Source: Cercospora beticola
Lineage: Eukaryota; Ascomycota; Dothideomycetes; Mycosphaerellales; Mycosphaerellaceae
Direction of reading: 5' to 3'
DNA: 64,000 nt
Assembly: GCF_033473495.1 (NCBI RefSeq)
Contig: NC_088935.1
Coordinates: forward strand, 1,674,001-1,738,000
Of the stretch, positions 21,603 through 31,150 are shown piece by piece. The notes beneath the pieces were generated by a model. That model made no database searches, was not told where the DNA came from, and worked only from the letters and a program-made list of their open reading frames with translations. Made by a program: the position numbers and the translations under genes. Position 1 is the first letter of the stretch. Each line of letters opens with the position of its first letter.

Positions 21603-24600
21603 ATGCAAACAGAAACCAATGGCGTCAACCACACGCCAGAGCCAGAAATGTCGACGCTTGACAAGGCACGCACGAGTGTGTGGCAATCATTACAACAAAT
21701 GAAGACACTTTTGAATGCAGTGAAAGCACCTCTACCAACACACACAGGAGATGGCTCGTACCTGCCGCAGCCAGAGAAGGACAGCTTATGGAAAGACGTG
21801 GCCGAGATCTTTCGCGACATTCCAAGGCAAGATGTCAACGATCTAGAGGGCTTGTTCAAGATTATCAAATCTGCCAAGTTCGGTCAGCCCCTAAATGACA
21901 AGGAGTATCTGATGGAAAGCATGATTGCCGTGGCCACAAAAATGCCTGACAGCTTCCTGCAAAAGAAGATCACAGAGACGATGGTCACAACCTTGTGGGA
22001 CGACCTTGAACACCCGCCCAAGACACTTTTGAGCGACGAGTTTCTCTTCCGTCAGCCAGATGGGAGCAACAACAGCTACTTATACCCAGACATTGGAAAG
22101 GCCGGCATGCCCTACGCTCGTACTGTGGCGCCCAAAGTCAAACAAGGCGGCGTCTTGCCAGATCCTGCTATCCTATTCGACTCGCTCATGGCCCGCCCAG
22201 AAGGCAAGCATGAACAGCACCCAAACAAAATATCCTCGATGCTCTTCTACTTGGCTTCGATCATCATTCACGACATTTTCCGCACAGATCACGATGATTA
22301 CAACAAATCCAGCACATCGTCGTACCTCGACCTGGCTCCATTGTATGGGTCCAATTGGGAAGAGCAAAAGCGTATGCGAACGTTCAAGGATGGCAAGATC
22401 AAGCCCGACTGCTTTTCCGAGACACGACTCTTGACTTTCCCACCTGGTGTCGGAGCAATACTGATCTGCTTCAATCGATACCATAACTACGTTGTGGAGC
22501 AGCTCGCCGCCATTAACGAAGACGGAAGGTTCAGCGTCGACCCGAAAAAGCCTACAATTTCCCGCTACGGCGAGGACAAGCTCGACAAGCGTGACGACGA
22601 CCTCTTCCAGACGGCTCGTCTCATTACCTGTGGTCTGTACATTAACATCATCCTCATCGGTAAGCCAGGAAATCATGACATTGAAAACGACTACTGACAA
22701 AAGACAACAGACTATGTTAGGACTATCCTGAATTTGAATCGAACCGACGACAACTGGCAACTCGATCCGCGCATTAATATCCCTGACGGCCCACCAGTTG
22801 CCACTGGTAATCAATGTGCAGCAGATTTCAACCTTGTTTACAGGTAAACACACTTTCAGCCCTGCCAAAGCCACCACATGTGAGACAGTGACTATTGCTT
22901 ACACCTATCGCTCCAGATGGCACTCTTCTGTCTCTCGTCGAGATGACCTGTGGACACAGCAATTGTTCCGGGAAATGTTTCCAGGAGTACCACCTGCAGA
23001 TGCAGCAAAGCCACAGCATATGTACAAGTTCTTGGGCAAGCTGAAGGAAATCCAGGAGACGACAGAATCCAAGATGCCCAACGAGCGTGACTTCCCAGCG
23101 CTGAAGGAGGAGAAGATGGAGCGCATCAAAGCTGGTCCTTTCGCAGGAAGGTACGACGATGATGACATCGCCAATCTGTTGACCAGTAGTATTGAGGACT
23201 GCGCCAATGCCATGGGTCCAAGACAAGTCCCTACCGTCATGAAGGCAGTCGAAATTCTCGGCATCCAACAGGCCAGAACGTGGAGATGTGCCACCTTGAA
23301 TGAGATGCGAAAGCATTTTGATCTGAAGCCGCATGAGACTTTTGAGTCCATCACAGAGAACGTGGAGGTACAGAATGCCTTGAAGCATCTCTACGATACT
23401 CCAGACCAGGTAAGCAGAACTTCACGTGCCATCGCTGCATGAACAAAAGCTAACCACTCGTGATATAGGTGGAACTCTACCCTGGTCTCGTGGTCGAAGA
23501 CGCGAAAGATCCCAAAATGCCTGGCTCTGGTCTCTGCCCATCGTACACGACATCTCGCGGTGTGTTATCCGATGCTGTTGCTCTCGTCCGCGGCGACAGA
23601 TTCTACACAAGCTCGTATACGCCTGCACTGCTCACCAATTGGGGATATCAAGAAGCTTCGTCAGATCTTACGATCGACAATGGCTGTGTGTTCTACAAGC
23701 TCTTCCTTCGTGCGCTGCCAAACAGCTTCAATCCAGCTTCGACCTACGTACACTACCCTCTGACTGTTCCGGACGAGATGCACAACATACTGAAGGGACT
23801 CAACAAAGCTCACATTTACAACTTTGACAAGCCAAAGGAGAGTCATCACCCGACCGTGCTCTTCAGTGCCGCATCCGCAAAGCAAGTCACTGAGGATCCA
23901 GAAACATTCAAGGTGACTTGGGGTCCAGCAATGGAATTCCTGATGGGCCCACGAGCCAAGAACTTCATGCTCGCTGGCGATGGGCCCAAGAATACCCAGT
24001 CCAGAAATGTTATGGAGAAGGCCGTATATCAAGGTGGCTCATCACGCGCGATTCCAAAGGGCAACGAGAAGTGGCTGAAGGCCGTTCGTGACTTCTACGA
24101 GTACAAGACTACAGAACTGCTGAAGGAGAAATCGTACAAGCTGGGCGATACTAATTATGTTGATATCATCCGCGATGTGAGCAACATGGCTCATGTGCGT
24201 TTCGGATCTGAGCTCTTCAGCCTGCCTTTGAAGACCAAAGACTTTCCCAGAGGGATATTCACTGAGGCGCAGATGTACCTCATCATGGCTGCGGTAAGTT
24301 GCTGATCTTCAAAGCTGCACTATCAGAGGCGGGAAGCTGACTTCCGACCAGGTCTTCATTTGCGTCTTCTTCGACCTAGATCCACCGAAGTCGTTCCCTC
24401 TGCGCGTCAAGGCGCGCGAGGCCTGCCAACAACTCGGAGCGCTCATGAAGCTCCAAGTGGAGAGCATCAAGCGTACAGGCCGCATTGCTGAACTCCTCAT
24501 CGATGCCATTAAACCCAACGACGGACCACTCGGCGACTACGGCGTCCACATGATCGCTCAGCTCATCAAAGCCAACCCGGACATGGATGTCGACGAACTC

Positions 24601-25317
24601 GTTTGGGGCAACATTATGGGCACTGTCGGAGGCATGATGCCAAATCAGGGCCAACTTTTCGGACAAGCTCTCGACTACTTCTTCACCGAAGGCCAGTCGC
24701 ATTTGGCAGAAATCAACCGGCTCGCCAAGCTCGACACTCCCGAAGCCGACGATACCCTCATGCACTATCTGATGGAAGGTGCTCGCCTCTATGGTGAGAC
24801 TGGCGCTTTCCGATACGCAACCAAGGATACCACCATCGTTGATGACACTGGTCTCGAGAACTTCCCAGGCTCCGACAAAGGCAAAGTCACGCACAACATC
24901 AAAAAGGGAGATGTCATCATGGTGAATTTCAAATCCGCCTCTCGCGATGCCCGAGCTTTCCCCAACCCTGACAAACTCGACCTCACGCGGGACCTGGACA
25001 GCTATCTCATCCTCGGTCACGGACCCCACCAATGTCTCGGTCTGCCCATGACGCGCGTAGCTCTCACGACAATGCTCAAAGTCATCGGGCGACTCGATAA
25101 CCTCAAGCCTATGCCTGTGGCCGTTGGTAAGAAGAGTGAGCCGCACAGCGTGAAGAAGGTCATGAAGGAATTTGTGCCTGGGGACAGCAAGGTTTTGCCT
25201 GAGAGCTGGCATTATCATCTGTATTTGACAGAGGATTGGGATCAGTATTTCCCGTTCCCAACGAGTCTGAGGGTTGGATGGACGGGTCAGGTGAAAGATG
25301 TGCCCAGGAGGTGGTAG
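21603..25317 (+). CDS. ppoA: Psi-factor-producing oxygenase (Ppo; linoleate dioxygenase - P450 fusion)
   Basis: Bifunctional fatty-acid oxygenase: an N-terminal heme peroxidase/dioxygenase makes an 8R-hydroperoxide of linoleate or oleate, and a C-terminal P450 isomerises it to a diol oxylipin used in fungal development signalling. Five exons: 21603-22659, 22711-22843, 22917-23409, 23469-24293 and 24352-25317. Introns of 51, 73, 59 and 58 bp are all in phase, giving 1,157 residues. Dioxygenase landmarks: distal-heme IIIHDIFRTD, NRYHNYVVEQLAAINE, and the catalytic Tyr/proximal His in VYRWHSS, formed across the exon 2/3 splice. P450 landmarks: PNQGQLFGQALDYFF, matching the N-Q-x-Q I-helix motif of diol synthases, EGARLYGE (ExxR-like), and GHGPHQCLGL with the heme-ligating Cys present. 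That Cys argues for a PpoA-type rather than a PpoC-type protein lacking the thiolate. The ATG at 21603 is the best start, but a short 5' exon is possible. Confidence 0.93.
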
Positions 25318-25722
25318 AGGGCGCTAGGGGGAAGAGCATGGGGAAAGGTTCATTGTGTGTATGATTTGAAATGTGACATACGGCAGAGCGGTTTTGAAAA
25401 GGGCATCAGTACTGAGGGAAAGGGAGTTTAGTGGGGTTTGAGCATTGTGTAGATGTGTACATGTCTGTTTTAGCGGAGTGTTCGGGCTAGCGCATATGAC
25501 GATTTTCCATTTGATTCCGTGTTGCTACTCGTGCCTGTGGTTCCATCAAGTTTTCCAGAGTCTTAATGTAGTGCTCGCGGCGTCGACTGAGCCAGTCTCA
25601 GAGTCACATCTCGCTCTGTGCGCCCACGCTAGCGTGTCATTTCAGAGACACTGGACAATTCCAGTGGGCCGTGGCTCAGTGCCTATGCATTGCATTGGGT
25701 GTTCTGGTTCGTAGCCCTTTCT
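25318..25722. other. Intergenic region between convergent Ppo and F-box gene 1
   Basis: About 400 bp of 3' flank for both genes. The 89-codon plus-strand frame at 25445-25714 has no motif. Nothing else supported. Confidence 0.5.
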
Positions 25723-26463
25723 CTAATGCCACAATCCAGCAAGCCCAAGGCTGATCAATTGCTCGAAGCGCAGCGTGCCGACTGCAAGATACATTTCGAC
25801 CCGGAATCCTGGTTCCAGATCCACGCGATATCCGGCAGAATCTGCTTCGTTGATCTCTCGAATGCGCCGCTCAGCAGCCTTGACCACACTGAGGGCCGAA
25901 AGATCTTCATTTCGGTAGTTCATCATGCGATATTTTGTTGGAGTGCCAACTTTGAAGGTCAGGTGTACGTCGCGCGGTGGAGGTTGGACGAGAAACATGT
26001 TCTCCCAGGAAGGTCGAATGGTGGTCGAGTCTGATGTGCGCCGGATGCTGGGTGAGAGGTTTGGCCAGCGACCGACTTGATAGCCGAGTAGGAGTGGGTT
26101 GTAGATGGCCACTTCGGGAGACTTGTCACTACCGAGACTGCAGATATTGTGGAAGAGGCTGGGGTGGTTGCCTCGTCGACCTGGGCGCTTGGTAATCAAT
26201 TTGCTCCGGCAAGTTTCCACTGCGTTTAGGGAGAGCATTTGCTTGAGAGTGGCCGGCTGGAAGAACAACTTCTGCTGAAGAGGTTTCGAAGCGCAGATGA
26301 CGGTGCGCCAGTGCCTGTCGACGCGCTGTGCGAGGAGGAGCGTCTTCATGTCCAGGTTGCACATGATCTTCTCAAAGAGCTCCGTAATGTGGAAGACCAC
26401 CGGTCCATGGTTCGTGTGTTCTTCGGCTGTCGTATTAACAGCAGCAGCAGTGGCTGCGTCCAT
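25723..26463 (-). CDS. F-box-like protein, tandem paralogue 1
   Basis: Intronless, 246 residues. A short Ala/Thr-rich lead is followed by an F-box-like helical module (residues about 23-70) reading FHITELFEKIMCNLDMKTLL then LAQRVDRHWRTVI and LQQKLFFQPAT. F-box modules bind Skp1 and recruit substrates to SCF ubiquitin ligases; here the usual Leu-Pro start is replaced by Ile-Thr. The rest, with a conserved IRPSWENMFLVQPPP block (shared by the next two genes as RPSWEKMLILQPPQ and RPSWERMLLTQPPQ), is of unknown fold. First of three same-strand copies. The start context TTCGAGATGGACGCA is shared with paralogue 2. Target unknown. Confidence 0.8.
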   Translation of the reverse strand: MDAATAAAVNTTAEEHTNHGPVVFHITELFEKIMCNLDMKTLLLAQRVDRHWRTVICASKPLQQKLFFQPATLKQMLSLNAVETCRSKLITKRPGRRGNHPSLFHNICSLGSDKSPEVAIYNPLLLGYQVGRWPNLSPSIRRTSDSTTIRPSWENMFLVQPPPRDVHLTFKVGTPTKYRMMNYRNEDLSALSVVKAAERRIREINEADSAGYRVDLEPGFRVEMYLAVGTLRFEQLISLGLAGLWH

Positions 26464-26933
26464 CTCGAATGAGTTCTGAGCTTATAAAGCGACACAAGGC
26501 GGACGAGGATGATCAAGTGCTGCACTGAAGGTTCCTTGTGGTGAGAGCTGAAATGAATTTATAGTCAAGACTCAAGTCATCGGGAGCCGAGTTATTGTTC
26601 CCATTCACCTACCCCATCTTGTGGAACGGCCCGCTCAGATCCATTCACTGATAGCTCATGATCATCAACTCCGCTCTTATGCAGACTTGTGGGACTGATC
26701 CTGAGGTTGTGTGTACATACTCTTCTGGGTTTCATGTTTTGTATGCGTATTTTTGCATAAGCCGCACCGCTCTCGCAAATATACGTTGAGTGGCCGTAAT
26801 GGTCAGCTTCTGAGGCAGACCTTAGGCCATGTCAGCTGCTGTGTGTCTGTATCTTGTCCAGTCCCTCGCTCATGCCTCAGCAACCACCTCCAGACAATGC
26901 GGTGGCTCCACGAAAGCATTTGTCACCATGCAA
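26464..26933. promoter_or_regulatory. Upstream region of F-box gene 1 with motif shared by all three paralogues
   Basis: Contains a TATA-like GACTATAAAT (minus-strand reading of 26559-26568) and, at 26601-26650, the pattern CCATTCACCT ... GCTCAGATCCATTCAC. Close versions lie upstream of the other two F-box genes at 27931-27963 and 29188-29235. Conservation outside coding sequence suggests a duplicated promoter. Confidence 0.5.
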
Positions 26934-27713
26934 TCAAGTGTCCAGCTCGCCAACTTTGAACTCCTCGACATCTTCAGGAGACGCAGCGACGGCGCAAAGG
27001 CGCATAGTAGCATTTCGACCTGGCCCTCCAATCTCGCAGACGCATTCTGGATGGGTTGACTTGTACTTCTCCTGCAGGCACTGTTCTGCCAGACTGAGGA
27101 CTTCGAGCAATGCGGCGTCGCCCTCAGCTAGAAAATTCCGGGCGCCAGCGTGGTACTGGCACGAGGAATATCTAGTGTCCACGAAGTACATCAGCTTCTT
27201 CGGCTGAGGAGGCTGCAAAATGAGCATTTTCTCCCAAGAGGGTCGAACAGTCGAGGTTGGTTCGCTGCGTATCTTGTGCTGAAGGACCGGATTATTTGAT
27301 TTCGGCATGTTGAAGAGGATCGGGTTGTAGATGGCGAGTTGGAAGGGTTTCGAAGAGTGTGTCGTTCCGGTCATGAAGCACTTGCTCGAGAACTTGCAGA
27401 TGTTATAGCGATTCTCTGGCTGAGTCGCTCGCCACCATTTGTCGTCTTCGGGATGCCAGATGATGGGGCCTAGCTCGATTGTATTGAGAGCAATGAGTTG
27501 CGCTCGAGTTGCTGGAAGGAAGAACAACTTCTGTTGAAGTGGCTTGGACGTTGAAATTATCGTGCTCCAGTGCTTATCAACGCGCTGGGCGAGGAGAAGA
27601 GTTCTCATGTCAACGTGGATCATGATCTGCTCGAACAGTTCGGTAACGTAGAAGACCTCTGAGCTGTGCGAATCTTCAGCAACTTTCGAGGCAGTCGGGC
27701 GTGTTGCGTCCAT
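26934..27713 (-). CDS. F-box-like protein, tandem paralogue 2
   Basis: Intronless, 259 residues. The same architecture as its neighbour: F-box-like module FYVTELFEQIMIHVDMRTLL then LAQRVDKHWSTII and LQQKLFFLPAT, and the downstream block RPSWEKMLILQPPQPKK. Similarity is highest in the first 75 residues and falls away toward the C-terminus, where this copy ends in EEFKVGELDT. The pattern fits tandem duplication followed by divergence of the substrate-facing part (inference). The 5' flank carries the shared promoter motif at 27931-27963 in a clear form. No frameshift or premature stop is seen, so the copy looks functional. Confidence 0.8.
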   Translation of the reverse strand: MDATRPTASKVAEDSHSSEVFYVTELFEQIMIHVDMRTLLLAQRVDKHWSTIISTSKPLQQKLFFLPATRAQLIALNTIELGPIIWHPEDDKWWRATQPENRYNICKFSSKCFMTGTTHSSKPFQLAIYNPILFNMPKSNNPVLQHKIRSEPTSTVRPSWEKMLILQPPQPKKLMYFVDTRYSSCQYHAGARNFLAEGDAALLEVLSLAEQCLQEKYKSTHPECVCEIGGPGRNATMRLCAVAASPEDVEEFKVGELDT

Positions 27714-28335
27714 CTCGAATGAAGTGTGCGTCTTCGCAGAGAATTAGTGCCTTATGTGCAAAGGGTCCATAGTGTATTGACCGACCTGCCTTGCCGTATC
27801 TTGTTATGGAAATGATGTTGAAGGCTCGAATGCGGTACTCGAGGTCGGCTCCAAGTCTCGTGTGTTGGTGTGACAGAGTAAGAAATATAGTGCCAATGGG
27901 CCAACACATAGTGGAGGCACAGGTCAGTCTCTGTTCACCTGCCCCACTCAGGTCCATTCACCAATGCCGAGCAATCGACCGGCCTCTTGTAAAGATTATG
28001 GATGGGTGAATGGTATCGTACTATTTGTGCAGCACCTCAGGGTCCCAAGTACGCGGCAGAGGGCCTGTTTGGTGAATTCAGTGGTCTGTTGCCGATGACT
28101 ATATTTGAATTCATTACACTGCTACCAGTGTCTCTGGAAATGACGTCTCTGAACAAATCGCAGCGTGTGACCTTACAATGCCAATCTGCGGCAACGTCAG
28201 AGGTAAATCACGCTCTGAGTGCCAACACGATTGTGAGCCCCAGCAGATGGTGCTTATCGCCTAGTCGTCCATGGCCAAGCATCCATGTCTCGATTTCATC
28301 AGGTACAGCTTCAGTGGTATTCAGCAGCCCGCCCT
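27714..28335. promoter_or_regulatory. Upstream region of F-box gene 2
   Basis: About 620 bp including the shared promoter motif TTCACCTGCC then CCACTCAGGTCCATTCACC at 27933-27962. Frames on either strand here are short and motif-free; the plus-strand one at 28271-28609 is antisense to F-box gene 3. Confidence 0.45.
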
Positions 28336-29088
28336 CTATGCCTCCAATTCACTGAGCCCAAGCCCGTCCGACTCAGCAATAGGCACATCGCTCCCCACAA
28401 GGTACATGTCTACCTTGCGATCTGGTGTCGCATATTCGTGCAAGCCCTCGAAATGCTTTGTGCCATACGCCTGTAGGAGATCTCGCTCGGCGGCAATAAG
28501 CACATTGGTTACCAGAACATCTCCAGCTAGCGTGGCCTCGTGGCGTGTTCGAGGGACTGAGGGATCGCTGTTCTCGAAAGCCAAGACGAGTTTTGGCTGC
28601 GGAGGTTGAGTAAGGAGCATTCTCTCCCAGGATGGTCTGATGGCGGAGACTCTGGCAAGGCGAATCTTGGGTTGCAGGACCGGCTGTCGCCAGATCTGGC
28701 GATCGAATAGGAGCGCGTTGTAAACGATGATTTTGTGGTCTGGTTGTTCCCTGTCCTCGGGATCGGCGAGCTTGTGGATGTTGAGGTACGACTTTCGTCG
28801 TAGGCCGAGGCCAGAAGCGTTTGTGGGTATGGTGGTTAGTCGACGCTCCACAGCATAAATGGTAGGCAGTTGTTCGCGAGTCGCAGGTCGAAAGAACATC
28901 TTCTGCTGAAGTGGTGTAGATGTGGAAATCATCCCGTGCCAGTGCTTGTCGACGCGCTGAGCAAGCAGTAGGGTTTTCGCATCTACCTGGCTCAAGATTT
29001 GCTCGAACAGTTCCGTGATAAGGAAGACTGCCGACGCAAATCTCGAGTGTCCTGTAGCCGGGGAAGCCATTGGAAGTGCTGACTCCAT
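28336..29088 (-). CDS. F-box-like protein, tandem paralogue 3
   Basis: Intronless, 250 residues. F-box-like module FLITELFEQILSQVDAKTLL then LAQRVDKHWHGMI and LQQKMFFRPAT, and the conserved RPSWERMLLTQPPQPK block. The C-terminal third differs from the other two copies and ends LGLSELEA. Its start context lacks the GAGATGGACGCA leader shared by copies 1 and 2, so those two are probably the more recent pair. The three genes lie head-to-tail in 3.4 kb with no other gene between them, next to the repeat island, a setting where lineage-specific F-box families often expand. Confidence 0.8.
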   Translation of the reverse strand: MESALPMASPATGHSRFASAVFLITELFEQILSQVDAKTLLLAQRVDKHWHGMISTSTPLQQKMFFRPATREQLPTIYAVERRLTTIPTNASGLGLRRKSYLNIHKLADPEDREQPDHKIIVYNALLFDRQIWRQPVLQPKIRLARVSAIRPSWERMLLTQPPQPKLVLAFENSDPSVPRTRHEATLAGDVLVTNVLIAAERDLLQAYGTKHFEGLHEYATPDRKVDMYLVGSDVPIAESDGLGLSELEA

Positions 29089-29542
29089 TCGACTTGAGAC
29101 TGTTAGTGGAGTCGGGCGAAAGTATAGAAGTGATGCACAAGGTCCAATATATAGTCGAAACGCGAGTCCGAAGTGCAGGCCATGTTCTCATTCACCTGTC
29201 CAAGTGTCTCGGACTCCCCTTTGGTGTATTCACCATGGATCAGCCACTCCAAAGCCTCTTCCTTATTCTGCTATGGAGTCGTCGATGTCGAACGTCTGTG
29301 TTGGAACATGGGTATCCGTGTTATAGTTTCGCTGTTTGGTAGAACGCTGTCAGGTTGCGTGCATGCTCCATCCCGATTCCCTGCTCGCGCGATGGAGGCT
29401 CTCTCTGGGGAGGTGAGTAGTCCGCTAGCCTTGACCACGCTGACGGATACGTGCCCACGTTTGCTTCTGAATATTCTCATGCTTTGCTGCGATCAAACAG
29501 CATCTTGTCCTGACTCAGGCTTGTGAGCTGGGAAATGGGCGA
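29089..29542. promoter_or_regulatory. Upstream region of F-box gene 3
   Basis: Contains a TATA-like GACTATATATTGG (minus-strand reading near 29143-29155) and a diverged copy of the shared F-box promoter motif at 29188-29235 (ATTCACCTGTCC ... GTATTCACC). No gene seen; the plus-strand frame 29173-29526 is motif-free. Confidence 0.4.
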
Positions 29543-30124
29543 TCAGAGGTGCACTCCGTCCTCGCCATCATCGCCCATCTGAGCTTCCAATTGCCTTCTC
29601 AACTCTTCATCCGTCAATCGCCCGCTTGGAACTCTGGTCTCTGGCACAGCACTCTCATCCTGCTCTGCATGGCCGTTTGTCAACGTGCCATTCACTGCTT
29701 CGCCATTCTCTTTCTCCTCTGCCGCCTGTACATGGCCCGTCCAGCGCATCCCTCTGCCCTCGACCTCAGCTTTGCACAGCTCTATCCGCTCCTGCATTCT
29801 TGAAATAACGACGTCGTTCTCGCTGATAGCTTCCTTGCACACTTCGTCACCAGAATCTGCAAACTCGGCCATTTGAGCGTTGGAGTCGCGGAGGTGTTGC
29901 ATGCTGTTCAGGAGCTCGGCAGCTTTGGCGTAGAGAGTGTCGACTGGTAAGTCTTTGATTGCGATGGCAAACATCTCTGGCGAGATGGGAGTGCTGGAGG
30001 AGGACATTGTGTCCCACGGAAGAAGGTTCTCGGTCTGTGAAGGTTCGGTGGTTGTTGACGCGCTGTCAGTGTTGCCTTCCGCTGCTGGGATGAGTTCGAG
30101 CCACGGAGGCAGCGGACGAGGCAT
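29543..30124 (-). CDS. TMA17/ADC17-like proteasome-assembly chaperone (probable)
   Basis: Intronless, 193 codons. The core from residue about 48 (SPEMFAIAIKDLPVDTLYAK then AAELLNSMQHLRDSNAQMAE) is a helical region. It has the pattern of the Tma17/Adc17 family: NS-x-x-HL-x-x-SN, then an acidic AISENDVVISRMQERIELCK and EVEGRG. In yeast the family helps assemble the proteasome regulatory particle and is induced by stress. The C-terminal 60 residues are acidic and disordered. The longest frame starts at 30124. The ATG at 30007 (MSSSSTPISPEMF) gives the more typical N-terminus, leaving 30008-30124 as leader. The 22-kb repeat block begins only 69 bp upstream of the longer start, so promoter and 5' leader may have been disturbed. 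Family assignment is by motif pattern, not by search. Confidence 0.6.
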   Translation of the reverse strand: MPRPLPPWLELIPAAEGNTDSASTTTEPSQTENLLPWDTMSSSSTPISPEMFAIAIKDLPVDTLYAKAAELLNSMQHLRDSNAQMAEFADSGDEVCKEAISENDVVISRMQERIELCKAEVEGRGMRWTGHVQAAEEKENGEAVNGTLTNGHAEQDESAVPETRVPSGRLTDEELRRQLEAQMGDDGEDGVHL

Positions 30125-30183
30125 GAGGGAATGTTGTTCGTGAGATGGAGCGTGGTCGAATTACGTCGACGCGCGACGTGGGG

Positions 30184-30192
30184 TTGCGCGAC
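30184..30192. repeat. 9-bp direct repeat TTGCGCGAC (left), putative target-site duplication
   Basis: Exact copy of the sequence at 52640-52648, in the same orientation, immediately outside the left terminal inverted repeat. Nine base pairs is the typical duplication for Mutator-superfamily elements. Confidence 0.7.
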
Positions 30193-30223
30193 GGGGGCCG
30201 AAACCTTAGTGGTTGCCACTACG
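30193..30223 (+). repeat. Left terminal inverted repeat of the composite island
   Basis: Begins GGGGGCCGAAACCTTAGTGG and continues TTGCCACTACG. The reverse complement of 52606-52639 matches from GGCC through ACTACG. Differences in the core are T/G at the GGCC junction plus two RIP-type changes (GTGG to GTAG, GCCAC to GCTAC). The left copy looks nearly unmutated. Confidence 0.75.
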
Positions 30224-31150
30224 AATTTCGATTAAAACAAACACCTCTTATAGCACTCTACCACCTCTATTACGCCCTATAGCACTCGTAATACACTTAT
30301 AGTATGCCTCGCTATACTATTAATTATAGTTAATAGTATAACTTTATTAAGGAATATATAGAGGTAGGTATATCTCGAGTTATAATTATTTCTAAGCTCG
30401 CTACTAAGAGTATTACGATGTTAATACGCACTCTTAGCCGTACTATATTAAGCTAGAACGTTCTTTATACTACTTAAAAGTCTAATTAGTATTTTAATAA
30501 TAAATAGAAGCTATAACTATATATTATCTAGCTATATAACTTTATATATACTACTAATACTAAGGTAGTAGAGATTCTTAAACTAGAAGGATTCGTAATC
30601 GGTACCTATTACTATAGTATAATATATAAAGAGATAGGTTTATAGAAATATAAATATAATACTAAATAAAAAGAAAAAAAAGAAAGAATTATTAGATTAT
30701 TATTAGTAGAACTATAGAGGTCTATAGTAGAGTCGTTTAGTAGGCAGAATCTATATATATATATAAAGATAAAGTATAATATTATCGGATAGTTTATAAC
30801 CTCTATACTACTACTATAGTACTAAGTATACTACTAACGATTCTAGTAACTATATATATACTACTATATATAATCTTAACTCGGAGAGCTTTTATAAGTA
30901 TACTAAACGTATTCGTAAATACTATAGAGCTATTATTATACCTAGACTATTATATAGATAGATAAAGTCTTTTATTCCTAAACCGGCTCCTATCTAGGTC
31001 TACGTAGAGCTATTTATATATCTTTATCTAGAGGGCGAAAAGTCTCGCGATATAAAAACCTATCTTCCGTTCGCTTTATATATCGCGCCCGTTATAGCGC
31101 CCTTAGGTATCGGGTTATCGTTATATAAGATCGCAGATTAGCGATCCTCG
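30224..31150. other. Left inner end of the island, unclassified
   Basis: AT-rich RIP-mutated DNA between the left TIR and the LINE. A plus-strand stretch near 30555-30730 can be read as coding-like sequence broken only by TAG and TAA, but I recognise no family. It may be a remnant of the host transposon. Confidence 0.35.

Noticed and set aside
24376..25218. 280-codon minus-strand frame opposite Ppo exon 5
   Set aside because: Antisense shadow of the P450 domain; the sense frame has clear motifs.
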